A DNA stretch of 64,000 nt. Origin: Hyphomicrobiales bacterium. Its GTDB lineage: Bacteria > Pseudomonadota > Alphaproteobacteria > Rhizobiales > Rhizobiaceae. The notes under the pieces were generated by a model that was not told where the DNA came from, searched no databases, and worked only from the letters and a program-made list of their open reading frames with translations. Each line of letters opens with the position of its first letter. The stretch's first letter is position 1. A program made the translations under genes and the position numbers. Shown one piece after another: positions 36,187-47,221 of the stretch. The DNA is taken from positions 1-64,000 of the forward strand of contig UCMT01000040.1 in NCBI GenBank assembly GCA_900473795.1. Reading direction: 5' to 3'.

Positions 36187-36759
36187 TCAGCGGCGGATGA
36201 CGCAGACGCCGGCTTCCCAGGAGCAGGCGCGGCCGACCGTCGATGGCGTCACGCGGATGATCTTGGCACGAGGCGCGCGATAATCATTGTCGGTAGCGCC
36301 GTTGAAATAACCGTAGCCGTTCCGTTCGGAGTAGAAATAGGTGCCGTTGCCCGGATCGCTCCACGCCGACAATCCGCCGAAATAGGTGCCGCCAAGGGCC
36401 TGTGAGGGGAAATCGTCGCCACCGTAGGCCGGTTGCCAGTAATTCACACGCTGGTCGGGGTATTCGCGTGTGACCATCCGTTGGCCGGGGCGGCGATAGG
36501 AGCCGTAACGGGGCTCGAGATAGCGGCGGTGGGCGTTGATGCCGGCGAGCCGCACGTTGCGATGTCGATGGTGCAGGCGGCTATCGACATTGATGCCGGA
36601 CAGCACCTCCCGGTCGCGGCGTTCGTGATGATGGCGGCGGATGAAATTCCGTTCGCCGTCAAAGCGGTCGCGCGCAGCGGCAAAGTCGGTAAGCGAGACG
36701 ACAACGGCGAAGACCGCGATCAAGACTTTCGTCGCATTCGACAGGATGATTGGACGCAT
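36187..36759 (-). CDS. Secreted basic hypothetical protein
   Basis: The 190-residue product has a signal peptide (to about residue 29, LTDFAAARD). The mature part is rich in His, Arg and Tyr (RNFIRRHHHERRDRE, HRRYLEPRYGSYRRPGQR) and ends with a small cysteine-containing segment VGRACSWEAGVCVIRR. The ATG at 36759 has GGAGG upstream, and a TTG seven codons earlier is less likely. I recognise no family. The His-rich region might bind metal. Confidence 0.7.
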   Translation of the reverse strand: MRPIILSNATKVLIAVFAVVVSLTDFAAARDRFDGERNFIRRHHHERRDREVLSGINVDSRLHHRHRNVRLAGINAHRRYLEPRYGSYRRPGQRMVTREYPDQRVNYWQPAYGGDDFPSQALGGTYFGGLSAWSDPGNGTYFYSERNGYGYFNGATDNDYRAPRAKIIRVTPSTVGRACSWEAGVCVIRR

Positions 36760-37064
36760 TTCGGGCAGCCCTCCGCGCAACGCTTAACAAATCCTTAACG
36801 GGCACTGTGCGGCAATTGACGGCAAAAGTCACGGGAATGCGTTGATTTTTCACGGTCTATCGTTAACGCGGCAGCCCTTTCGATTCGGCTGCGTGCCTTA
36901 TTTTCGTCTAATCGATTAAAATGATTTTGCACTGCAAACACACTTGTCGTTAATCAATATGGTGATTAAACGTCGGCTGACTGAATTGTGCACAATCATG
37001 TGCAATACCGGAGGAAAATAGTCCAGTTTTTGGGCGGTTCGTCCGGTTGTTCCGTGGGGTTCCG
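36760..37064. other. Intergenic region upstream of sdhC
   Basis: The 305 bases between the secreted-protein gene and sdhC are clearly AT-richer than surrounding DNA, with TCTAATCGATTAAAATGATT and GTTAATCAATATGGTGATTA segments. They must hold promoters for both divergent transcripts. I cannot fix the boxes with confidence. Confidence 0.4.
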
Positions 37065-37457
37065 ATGACGAATGTCACCAAAAGCCGGCCGCTCTCGCCG
37101 CACTTGCAAATCTACAAGCCAATTCCGACCATGGTGATGTCGATTGTGCACCGCATCACCGGCGGCGCGCTCTATTTCGGCACCATTCTCGTTGCCTGGT
37201 GGCTGATCGCCGCCGCGACCAGCCCGGCCTATTACGACTGGGTCATGTGGGCCTTCGGCACGATCATCGGCCAGCTCGTGCTGTTCGGCTATACCTGGGC
37301 CCTGGTGCATCATCTGTTCGGCGGCATTCGCCACTTCATCTGGGATCTCGGCTACGGTTACGAGAAACATTTCGCGACCAAGCTCGCCATTGCCAACCTT
37401 ATCGGTTCGGTTGCAGTCACGCTGCTGATCTGGATCGTCGGCTACGCGGTTCGCTGA
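37065..37457 (+). CDS. sdhC: Succinate dehydrogenase cytochrome b556 subunit
   Basis: The 130-residue membrane anchor has three helices. [29 protein letters not shown] is the SdhC signature and [18 protein letters not shown] carries the heme-ligand histidine. It binds ubiquinone with SdhD. The ATG at 37065 is preferred over one six codons earlier, matching the family N-terminus. First gene of sdhCDA-DUF3052-sdhB. Confidence 0.95.
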   Translation: MTNVTKSRPLSPHLQIYKPIPTMVMSIVHRITGGALYFGTILVAWWLIAAATSPAYYDWVMWAFGTIIGQLVLFGYTWALVHHLFGGIRHFIWDLGYGYEKHFATKLAIANLIGSVAVTLLIWIVGYAVR

Positions 37458-37470
37458 GAGGAGAATTTCC

Positions 37471-37851
37471 ATGGATATGCGCACGCCTCTCGGCAAGGTA
37501 CGCGGTCTCGGTTCGGCCAAGGAAGGCACCGATCATTTCTGGCGCCAGCGCCTGACGGCGGTCGCCAACGTACCGCTGATCATCTTCTTCGTCCTCTTCC
37601 TCATCAAATATGCCGGCGCGCCGCATGCGGACGTCGTCGCGGCCCTGTCGAACCCCTTCGTCGCGGTCATCATGGGGCTGGTGCTCATCTCAGGACTGAT
37701 CCACATGAAGATCGGCATGCAGGTCATCATCGAGGATTATGTCCACGGCGAAGGCACCAAGATCGCGCTTCTCATGCTCAATACGTTCTTTGCGATCGCA
37801 GTTGGCGGGCTCTGTCTTTTCGCCATCCTGAAGATCGCTTTTGCAGGGTAA
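37471..37851 (+). CDS. sdhD: Succinate dehydrogenase membrane anchor subunit
   Basis: The 126-residue protein has three helices and the SdhD pattern [20 protein letters not shown] and [29 protein letters not shown], with the heme and quinone residues in that segment. GAGGAG precedes the ATG, 13 bases after sdhC. Confidence 0.94.
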   Translation: MDMRTPLGKVRGLGSAKEGTDHFWRQRLTAVANVPLIIFFVLFLIKYAGAPHADVVAALSNPFVAVIMGLVLISGLIHMKIGMQVIIEDYVHGEGTKIALLMLNTFFAIAVGGLCLFAILKIAFAG

Positions 37852-37857
37852 TTCAAA

Positions 37858-39702
37858 ATGGCACCCAATATGTCGCCGCTCATCAACGGCAGAGCCTATG
37901 AATATGTCGACCATGCCTATGACGTGATCGTCGTCGGCGCCGGCGGTGCCGGGCTGCGCGCCACGCTCGGCATGGCCGAGCAGGGCTTCAAGACCGCCTG
38001 CATCACCAAGGTCTTCCCGACGCGCTCCCACACGGTCGCAGCGCAGGGCGGCATTGCGGCCTCGCTGCAGAACATGACGCCAGACAGCTGGCAGTGGCAC
38101 CTCTACGACACCGTCAAGGGTTCCGATTGGCTGGGCGACGTCGACGCCATGCAGTATCTCGCCATGGAAGCGCCGAAGGCGGTCTATGAGCTCGAGCATT
38201 ACGGCGTGCCCTTCTCGCGCAATGCCGAAGGCAAGATCTACCAGCGCCCGTTCGGCGGCCATATGCAGAACTACGGCGAAGGCCCGCCGGTGCAGCGCAC
38301 CTGTGCCGCTGCCGACCGCACCGGCCACGCCATCCTGCACACGCTCTACGGCCAGTCGCTCAAGCACAACGCCGAATTCTTCATCGAGTATTTCGCGCTC
38401 GACTTGATCATGTCGGATGACGGCAGCCGCTGCACCGGCGTCATCGCCTGGAACCTCGACGACGGCACGATCCATCGCTTCGCCGCCAAGATGGTGGTGC
38501 TGGCGACCGGCGGCTATGGCCGCGCCTATTTCTCGGCGACCTCGGCCCATACCTGCACCGGCGACGGCGGCGGCATGATCGCGCGCGCCGGCCTGCCGCT
38601 GCAGGACATGGAATTCGTGCAGTTCCACCCGACCGGCATCTACGGCGCCGGCTGTCTCATCACCGAGGGCGCGCGCGGCGAAGGCGGCTATCTCGTCAAC
38701 TCCGAGGGTGAGCGCTTCATGGAGCGCTACGCGCCGTCGGCCAAGGACCTTGCCTCGCGCGACGTCGTCTCGCGCTGCATGACGCTGGAAATCCGCGAAG
38801 GCCGCGGCGTCGGCAAGAACAAGGACCATATCTTCCTGCATCTCGACCATCTCGATCCGGCCGTGCTGCACGAGCGGCTGCCGGGCATTTCCGAGAGCGC
38901 CAAGATCTTCGCCGGCGTCGACGTGACGCGCGAGCCGATCCCGGTCCTGCCGACCGTCCACTACAACATGGGCGGCATTCCGACCAACTACTGGGGCGAA
39001 GTGCTGAACGCCGACGGTGCCAATCCGGAGCGGATCATCCCCGGCCTGATGGCTGTCGGCGAAGCCGGCTGCGCCTCGGTGCACGGCGCCAACCGCCTCG
39101 GCTCCAACTCGCTGATCGACCTCGTGGTCTTCGGCCGCGCCGCCGCCATCCGCGCCGGCGAAGTCATCGACCGCGCCTCGGCGATCCCGGCGGTCAACGA
39201 GAAGGCTTCGGAAAAGATCATGACGCGCTTCGACCGGCTGCGCCATGCGAGCGGCGGCACGCCGACCGCCGTGCTGCGCGAAAAGATGCAGCGTACCATG
39301 CAGGAAGACGCCGCCGTGTTCCGCACGCAGGAATCGCTGGAATCCGGCTGCAAGCGCATGAGCGCGATCTGGAAAGAGCTGCCCGACATCAAGGTCACCG
39401 ACCGTTCGATGATCTGGAACTCCGACCTGGTCGAGACGCTGGAACTGGAAAACCTGATGGCCAACGCCATCACCACGGTCTATGGCGCCGAAGCTCGCAA
39501 GGAAAGCCGCGGCTCCCATGCCCGCGAAGATTACACCAGCGGCGCCTTTGCCGGCCGCGACGACGTCAACTGGCGCAAGCATACGCTGTCCTGGGTGAAT
39601 GATGCGGGCGAGGTCAAGCTCGACTATCGCCCGGTCCATACCGAACTTCTGGCCGAGGGCATCGATCCGTACAAGATCGAGCCGAAGGCGCGAGTATACT
39701 GA
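37858..39702 (+). CDS. sdhA: Succinate dehydrogenase flavoprotein subunit
   Basis: The 614-residue catalytic subunit oxidises succinate to fumarate. It has the FAD-binding [19 protein letters not shown], the flavin-linking His in [15 protein letters not shown], the substrate loop [21 protein letters not shown], and [21 protein letters not shown]. It starts 6 bases after sdhD and is followed after 2 bases by a DUF3052 gene rather than sdhB. Confidence 0.97.
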   Translation: MAPNMSPLINGRAYEYVDHAYDVIVVGAGGAGLRATLGMAEQGFKTACITKVFPTRSHTVAAQGGIAASLQNMTPDSWQWHLYDTVKGSDWLGDVDAMQYLAMEAPKAVYELEHYGVPFSRNAEGKIYQRPFGGHMQNYGEGPPVQRTCAAADRTGHAILHTLYGQSLKHNAEFFIEYFALDLIMSDDGSRCTGVIAWNLDDGTIHRFAAKMVVLATGGYGRAYFSATSAHTCTGDGGGMIARAGLPLQDMEFVQFHPTGIYGAGCLITEGARGEGGYLVNSEGERFMERYAPSAKDLASRDVVSRCMTLEIREGRGVGKNKDHIFLHLDHLDPAVLHERLPGISESAKIFAGVDVTREPIPVLPTVHYNMGGIPTNYWGEVLNADGANPERIIPGLMAVGEAGCASVHGANRLGSNSLIDLVVFGRAAAIRAGEVIDRASAIPAVNEKASEKIMTRFDRLRHASGGTPTAVLREKMQRTMQEDAAVFRTQESLESGCKRMSAIWKELPDIKVTDRSMIWNSDLVETLELENLMANAITTVYGAEARKESRGSHAREDYTSGAFAGRDDVNWRKHTLSWVNDAGEVKLDYRPVHTELLAEGIDPYKIEPKARVY

Positions 39703-39704
39703 TC

Positions 39705-40169
39705 ATGGCGGCGGTGGATGCGGGATATTCCGGCACGCCGCTTGTCAAGAAGCTGGGGTTCAAGCCCGGAATGACGGCAGCCTTCATTGCGCTGCCGGAC
39801 AGTCTGGCAGAGCTTGCGGCCTCGGTCGATTTCGCCGCCTGCGACCGGTTCCCCTCCTGGGAAGCGATGCGGGCGACGGACAGGATTTATGATGCGATCC
39901 ATGCCTTCACGATCATGAGGGCGGAGATCGAAAACGAGCTTTCGGGGCTGCAGAACCGGATCAGGCCGGACGGCATGATCTGGGTCTCCTGGCCGAAGAA
40001 GGCTTCGAAGGTCAGGACGGACGTGACCGAGGATGTCGTGCGCAACGCGGCCCTCGATCTCGATCTGGTGGATGTCAAGGTGGCCGCAGTCGACCAGACA
40101 TGGTCGGGGCTGAAGCTGGTTATCCGCAAGGATCGGCGCAAGGAAAGAACGGACAGGTCGCATGGTTGA
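39705..40169 (+). CDS. DUF3052-like protein inside the sdh operon
   Basis: The 154-residue cytosolic protein begins [26 protein letters not shown] and contains [52 protein letters not shown], a pattern seen in DUF3052-type proteins. It starts 2 bases after sdhA and its last 8 bases overlap the sdhB start, so its translation is coupled to both. The function is unknown. Its position suggests a link to succinate dehydrogenase assembly or control, by inference only. Confidence 0.78.
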   Translation: MAAVDAGYSGTPLVKKLGFKPGMTAAFIALPDSLAELAASVDFAACDRFPSWEAMRATDRIYDAIHAFTIMRAEIENELSGLQNRIRPDGMIWVSWPKKASKVRTDVTEDVVRNAALDLDLVDVKVAAVDQTWSGLKLVIRKDRRKERTDRSHG

Positions 40170-40941
40170 ACTCGCTCTCCCCAAGAATTCGCAGATGACC
40201 GAAGGCAAGGTCTGGCCGAAGCCGGCCGGGGCCAGGAACACCCGCGAGCTGCGCATCTATCGCTGGAGCCCGGATGACGGCAAGAACCCCTCGATCGACA
40301 CGTTCTACATCGATGTCGACGATTGCGGCCCGATGGTGCTCGACGCGCTGCTCTACATCAAGAACAAGATCGACCCGACGCTGACGCTGCGCCGCTCCTG
40401 CCGCGAAGGCATCTGCGGCTCCTGCGCGATGAACATCGACGGCACCAATACGCTCGCCTGCACCAAGGGCATGGACGAGGTTAAGGGAACCGTAAAGGTC
40501 TATCCGCTGCCGCATCTGCCCGTCGTCAAGGACCTGGTGCCGGACCTCACCAATTTCTACGCCCAGCACCGCTCGATCGAGCCCTGGCTGAAGACGGTTT
40601 CGGCGACGCCGGCCAAGGAATGGAAGCAGAGCCACGAGGATCGCCAGAAGCTCGACGGCCTCTACGAATGCATCCTCTGCGCCTGCTGCTCGACTTCCTG
40701 TCCGAGCTACTGGTGGAACGGCGACCGCTATCTCGGCCCGGCCGTGCTGCTGCAGGCCTATCGCTGGCTGATCGACAGCCGCGACGAGGCCAAGGGCGAG
40801 CGCCTGGACAATCTGGAAGATCCCTTCCGTCTCTATCGCTGCCACACGATCATGAACTGCGCCCAGACCTGTCCCAAGGGCCTGAACCCGGCCAAGGCGA
40901 TCGGCGAGATCAAGAAGATGATGGTCGAGCGGCGCGTCTGA
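40162..40941 (+). CDS. sdhB: Succinate dehydrogenase iron-sulfur subunit
   Basis: The 259-residue subunit carries electrons from FAD to ubiquinone. The 2Fe-2S ligands are in [21 protein letters not shown]. The 4Fe-4S and 3Fe-4S ligands are in [17 protein letters not shown] and [17 protein letters not shown]. It completes the sdh operon. The RlaP-like gene follows only 19 bases later and may be carried on the same transcript. Confidence 0.97.
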   Translation: MVELALPKNSQMTEGKVWPKPAGARNTRELRIYRWSPDDGKNPSIDTFYIDVDDCGPMVLDALLYIKNKIDPTLTLRRSCREGICGSCAMNIDGTNTLACTKGMDEVKGTVKVYPLPHLPVVKDLVPDLTNFYAQHRSIEPWLKTVSATPAKEWKQSHEDRQKLDGLYECILCACCSTSCPSYWWNGDRYLGPAVLLQAYRWLIDSRDEAKGERLDNLEDPFRLYRCHTIMNCAQTCPKGLNPAKAIGEIKKMMVERRV

Positions 40942-40960
40942 CCCAACCGGAACGTCCACG

Positions 40961-41749
40961 ATGCTCGAAGGATTCGCAGACGAGGCGGTGCGGGAGATTT
41001 CCGCCCGCCTCGATGCCGTGCGTAACAGCGGCATCCGGATCGGCTTCGCCATCGAAAGCGGCAGCCGCGCGTGGGGCTTTCCGTCGCCCGACAGTGACTA
41101 CGATTGCCGTTTTGTTTACGTCCGGCCTGTCCGCGATCATCTAGGTTTGCAGCCCGTTCGTGATGTCATCGAGTTCCCGATCGTCGGGGACATCGATACT
41201 GGCGGATGGGATCTAAGGAAGGCGCTGCTTCTCGCGCTCAAGGGCAACGCGGTCGTGGTCGAATGGGTGAAATCGCCGTTTGTCTACGAGGAAGAGCCGG
41301 GATTTCGCCAGAGATTGGATGACGTGCTGACGGCCATCATGGTTCCGGCGAGAGTTTCCGCGCACTATCATGGCCTCTTGCAGCGTTATACTCTTCGCTC
41401 AGCGCATGAGCCCGTCGTCCTGAAGAAGCTGCTCTATGGCGTCAGGCCTGCCGTCGCACTCGAGTGGATGCGGCAGCGCAATTTTGCAGCGCTCCCACCG
41501 ATGAACTTGCTGGAAGTGCTGGATCAGACGGATATTCCGCGCGATGCACGATCGGCCATTCTGGAGCTTGTCGAAACCAAGAAGGTTACCCGGGAGATGG
41601 GCGAAGGCTTGCCGCCGCCGCCCCTTTTTGACTTCATGGCGCGTGTCGACGCGCGGTACAGAGCAGAAGCGCCGCACGATCTCGATCGGGTTTCCGCGGA
41701 AGCGGAGGAAATGGCCACCACATTCTATCGCGGCGAAGTGCACCGCTAA
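40961..41749 (+). CDS. RlaP-like nucleotidyltransferase
   Basis: The 262-residue protein has the polymerase-beta-type nucleotidyltransferase core ESGSRAWGFPSPDSDYDCRFVYVRP, with GS and the DxD metal pair, followed by helical EVVKSPFVYEEE- and LKKLLYGVRPAVALEWM-like segments of the RlaP/YcgL group. Members elsewhere sit beside RNA ligases, but none is nearby here. The substrate is unknown. It is 19 bases behind sdhB. Confidence 0.8.
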   Translation: MLEGFADEAVREISARLDAVRNSGIRIGFAIESGSRAWGFPSPDSDYDCRFVYVRPVRDHLGLQPVRDVIEFPIVGDIDTGGWDLRKALLLALKGNAVVVEWVKSPFVYEEEPGFRQRLDDVLTAIMVPARVSAHYHGLLQRYTLRSAHEPVVLKKLLYGVRPAVALEWMRQRNFAALPPMNLLEVLDQTDIPRDARSAILELVETKKVTREMGEGLPPPPLFDFMARVDARYRAEAPHDLDRVSAEAEEMATTFYRGEVHR

Positions 41750-41918
41750 CGGTCAGTTCTGATCGGGGTACAACCGCTATTGTCTGTCGATCGACCGTTT
41801 CAATCATGCCACAGGCGTCAAAGAATTGCCGTTCTCTTGAATTGAAAGATGGTTTTAAGGTAGTTCGGCCTATATGTCAGTCGATAACGCGGTGCCAGAG
41901 ATGATCGGGAGCAGGAAT

Positions 41919-42464
41919 ATGCGGACAATACATGCGGTGGCGGGACTGGCCGTGGTGCTGGCGCTTTCTGGATGTCAGAGAACGTCCATGAGCGATTTCG
42001 GCGGTAACAGCACGTCGCCAGCCCCGTTGCAGGCACAGCCCGTGCCGACCGTGTCTTCCGGCCAGCTCGACGCTCCGACGACCACCGACACTTCGCAGTT
42101 CCCCGCAGCACCGGTCAGCGGCACCGCGACGGTCGGTGGCGTGCAGCCGGCTGGGGCTGACGCTGCTGCGGCCACCAATGCGCTCGATGTCACCAAGGAA
42201 TCGATGGTCGGCAACTGGCGCGTCGCCAATGGCGGCAGCTCCTGTGACATGTTCCTGACGCTCACCAATCTCGGCAGCGGCTCGCGCGGCGGTACGCGCG
42301 GTTGCGCCGGTGAACTGACGCAGATGGGCTCGTGGGAAGTGGCCGGCAAGCAGGTCGTGCTCAAGGATCGCAACGGCAATCCGCTGGCCCGCCTGTTCAA
42401 GACCGCGGATGCGCGGTTCGACGGCTCGACCAATAGCGGCCAGCCGGTCAGCCTCAGCCGCTAA
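41919..42464 (+). CDS. Omp19/AprI-like lipoprotein protease inhibitor
   Basis: The 181-residue lipoprotein has lipobox ALSGC, a Pro/Thr-rich linker, then the inhibitor beta-barrel: [23 protein letters not shown]...[42 protein letters not shown]. This closely follows Brucella Omp19, a broad protease inhibitor in the outer membrane. The disulfide cysteines of the family are present. The ATG at 41919 has GGGAG 8 bases upstream. A terminator follows. Confidence 0.85.
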   Translation: MRTIHAVAGLAVVLALSGCQRTSMSDFGGNSTSPAPLQAQPVPTVSSGQLDAPTTTDTSQFPAAPVSGTATVGGVQPAGADAAAATNALDVTKESMVGNWRVANGGSSCDMFLTLTNLGSGSRGGTRGCAGELTQMGSWEVAGKQVVLKDRNGNPLARLFKTADARFDGSTNSGQPVSLSR

Positions 42465-42470
42465 TCAGCA

Positions 42471-42496
42471 AGCCCGGCAAATCGCCGGGCTTTTTT
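42471..42496 (+). terminator. Rho-independent terminator after the Omp19-like gene
   Basis: AGCCCGGC and GCCGGGCT pair around a 5-base loop and are followed by TTTTTT, 7 bases past the stop codon. Confidence 0.92.
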
Positions 42497-42579
42497 GTCT
42501 GTACGCGTTTCCGTCTTTCTCCGAGTTACGAAAACGCCCTATCTCTTAGTTTCACGCATTTTCCGGACGTTCGCTGGAA

Positions 42580-43755
42580 ATGCTCCAATCGGTTACGCGC
42601 GTGCCAAATCCCGAAGACAGTATTTCGCGAAAACTCGAAGCCATGATTGTCGAAGGCGCGGTGCGGCGCGATCCGGCCCAGCTTGCCATTGCCCGACGTT
42701 TCGATCATCTGCTGATGGAGCTTGCCGGCAACCGGGCGCAGCGCAAGTCGAATGCGCTCGGCTGGCTGTTTGCCTCGCGCAAGCATGAGCATCTGCCGCT
42801 CAAGGGGCTTTATCTCTACGGCGGCGTCGGCCGCGGCAAGACGATGCTGATGGACCTGTTCTTCGAAACGGTGCCGATCCAGCGCAAGCGTAGGGCGCAC
42901 TTTCACGAATTCATGGCGGATGTGCACGAGCGCATCTTCAAGCACCGGCAGAAGCTGAAGAACGGCGAGACGCGCCAGGCCGATCCGATGCCGCCGGTGG
43001 CGTCGGAGATTTTCGCGGAAGCCCGGCTGCTCTGCTTCGACGAGTTCTCCGTCACCGATATCGCCGATGCGATGATCCTGTCGCGGCTGTTCAGCGAGCT
43101 GTTCGCCAAGGGCTGCGTGCTCGTCGCCACCTCCAATGTCGAGCCGGGCAATCTGTACATGGACGGCCTGAACCGCGGGTTGTTCCTGCCGTTCATCGAT
43201 CTGTTGAAGACCCATACCGAGATCCTGCCGCTGGATGCCGGGACGGATTATCGCCTGGCAAAGATGGAGGGCCTGCCGGTCTGGCTGGCGCCGCTGGGGC
43301 TGCAGGCCGACGCCGCGCTCGACCGGGCCTGGATCCATGCCACCGCCGGTCTTTCCGTTGCGGCCGGCGAGGTCGCGCATAAAGGCAGGAAAATCAAGGT
43401 TCCGGCCGCGGCCAATGGGTGCGCCCGGTTTTCCTTTTCGGACCTGTGCGAGCGGCCGCTCGGGGCAGCCGACTATCTCGCCATCCTCTCGCATTACCGG
43501 ACGATCTTCATCGATCATATCCCGCATCTCGGGCCTGAGCGCCGCAACGAGACCAAGCGCTTCATCATGCTGGTCGATACGATCTACGATCACGGCGCCC
43601 GCCTTTTCGCCACGGCGGCTTCGGCGCCGATCGATCTGCTGACGGCCAAAAAAGGCACCGAAGGCTTCGAATTCGACCGCACGGTCTCGCGCCTGATCGA
43701 GATGCAGAGCGAGGAATATGCGCGAAATCATCGTGCGGAAACAGTGACTTCGTGA
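42580..43755 (+). CDS. zapE: ZapE/AFG1-family ATPase
   Basis: The 391-residue AAA-type ATPase has Walker A LYGGVGRGKTMLMD, Walker B LLCFDEFSVTDIADAM, and the family run KGCVLVATSNVEPGNLYMDGLNR. Mitochondrial AFG1 helps quality control of respiratory complexes and E. coli ZapE modulates the division ring. Placement between sdh and mdh-suc genes fits either. The ATG lies near GGAAATG with a weak ribosome site. Confidence 0.92.
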   Translation: MLQSVTRVPNPEDSISRKLEAMIVEGAVRRDPAQLAIARRFDHLLMELAGNRAQRKSNALGWLFASRKHEHLPLKGLYLYGGVGRGKTMLMDLFFETVPIQRKRRAHFHEFMADVHERIFKHRQKLKNGETRQADPMPPVASEIFAEARLLCFDEFSVTDIADAMILSRLFSELFAKGCVLVATSNVEPGNLYMDGLNRGLFLPFIDLLKTHTEILPLDAGTDYRLAKMEGLPVWLAPLGLQADAALDRAWIHATAGLSVAAGEVAHKGRKIKVPAAANGCARFSFSDLCERPLGAADYLAILSHYRTIFIDHIPHLGPERRNETKRFIMLVDTIYDHGARLFATAASAPIDLLTAKKGTEGFEFDRTVSRLIEMQSEEYARNHRAETVTS

Positions 43756-43774
43756 CGATTTCGCGACGAAAAGT

Positions 43775-43790
43775 CTTACGTTTACGTAAG
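43775..43790. promoter_or_regulatory. Palindrome upstream of mdh
   Basis: CTTACGT-TT-ACGTAAG is a perfect 16-bp palindrome 20 bases after the zapE stop and 162 bases before mdh. It may be an operator for the mdh-suc transcript or the end of zapE mRNA. There is no T run. Confidence 0.4.
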
Positions 43791-43849
43791 AATTTATTGA
43801 TCTAACCGATTGAAATCGTTCCACTCAAAAGTATGGGTTGATATTTTAG

Positions 43850-44914
<1,065 letters not shown>

Positions 44915-44945
44915 TTGCCGTTCGGCTTAAACAGGAAATTTCCCC

Positions 44946-46139
<1,194 letters not shown>

Positions 46140-46157
46140 TTTGAAGGACCGGAAATA

Positions 46158-47060
46158 ATGTCCATTCTCGTCAATAAAGACACCAAGGTCCTTGTACAGG
46201 GCCTGACCGGCAAGACCGGCACATTCCACACCGAACAGGCGCTTGCTTACTATGGCACGCAGATGGTCGGCGGCATCCATCCGAAGAAGGGTGGCGAAAC
46301 CTGGACCGGATCGAAGGGCGAAAGCCTGCCGATCTTCGCGACCGTTGCCGAAGGCAGGGAAAAGACGGGCGCCGACGCGACCGTCATCTATGTTCCGCCG
46401 GCAGGTGCCGCGGACGCGATCATCGAGGCGATCGAAGCCGAGATCCCGTTCATCACCTGCATCACCGAAGGTATCCCGGTTATGGACATGGTGCGCGTCA
46501 AGGCTCGCCTCGACCGCTCCAAATCCCGTCTGCTCGGCCCGAACTGCCCGGGTATCCTGACGCCGGAAGAATGCAAGATCGGCATCATGCCGGGCTCGAT
46601 CTTCCGCAAGGGGTCGGTCGGTATCGTTTCCCGTTCGGGCACGCTCACCTATGAAGCCGTGTTCCAGACCTCCAACGAAGGTCTCGGCCAGACGACGGCC
46701 GTCGGCATCGGCGGCGATCCGGTCAAGGGCACCGAGTTCATCGACGTGCTGGAGATGTTCCTCGCCGACGACGAGACCAAGTCGATCATCATGATCGGCG
46801 AAATCGGCGGCTCGGCCGAGGAAGACGCAGCGCAGTTCCTGATCGACGAGGCCAGGAAGGGTCGCAAGAAGCCGATGGCCGGCTTCATCGCGGGTCGTAC
46901 GGCGCCCAAGGGCCGCACGATGGGTCATGCCGGTGCGGTGGTTTCCGGCGGCAAGGGCGATGCGGAATCCAAGATCGCAGCGATGGAGCAGGCAGGCATC
47001 CGCGTGTCGCCGTCGCCGGCACGCCTCGGCAAGACGCTGGTCGAAGTCCTCAAGGGCTGA
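46158..47060 (+). CDS. sucD: Succinyl-CoA synthetase alpha subunit
   Basis: The 300-residue subunit has the CoA-binding [53 protein letters not shown] and the phosphorylated His257 in [19 protein letters not shown]. It follows sucC after 18 bases, with AAGGACCGGAAA before its ATG. Confidence 0.97.
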   Translation: MSILVNKDTKVLVQGLTGKTGTFHTEQALAYYGTQMVGGIHPKKGGETWTGSKGESLPIFATVAEGREKTGADATVIYVPPAGAADAIIEAIEAEIPFITCITEGIPVMDMVRVKARLDRSKSRLLGPNCPGILTPEECKIGIMPGSIFRKGSVGIVSRSGTLTYEAVFQTSNEGLGQTTAVGIGGDPVKGTEFIDVLEMFLADDETKSIIMIGEIGGSAEEDAAQFLIDEARKGRKKPMAGFIAGRTAPKGRTMGHAGAVVSGGKGDAESKIAAMEQAGIRVSPSPARLGKTLVEVLKG

Positions 47061-47126
47061 GACAGCGCGATGTGATCGGGAAGGCGATTGGCGCCGGCCC
47101 GGTTACTCTCAACGGAAGAAGGCAGC

Positions 47127-47140
47127 GGCGCTTCGGCGCC
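47127..47140 (+). promoter_or_regulatory. UUCG-capped hairpin in the sucD-sucA spacer
   Basis: GGCGC-TTCG-GCGCC is a short, very stable tetraloop hairpin in the 161-base untranslated spacer. It could limit decay or attenuate read-through between sucD and sucA. No T run follows. Confidence 0.4.
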
Positions 47141-47221
47141 GATGCCAGCCAGGTCGACCGGGACTGAAAGCCGGCAAGAGTTAACAAGTCAGGAGGCGGA
47201 CGGACAGGTCCGCGAAGCACC

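Noticed and set aside
37690-39639. A 649-codon minus-strand frame
   Set aside because: Antisense to sdhA, rich in Asp, His and Arg with no recognisable motif; an expected shadow of biased codon use.
47061-47221. A known riboswitch or suc-type RNA motif in the sucD-sucA spacer
   Set aside because: Only one short hairpin is clear and I could not match a conserved motif, so it is reported only as a structured spacer.
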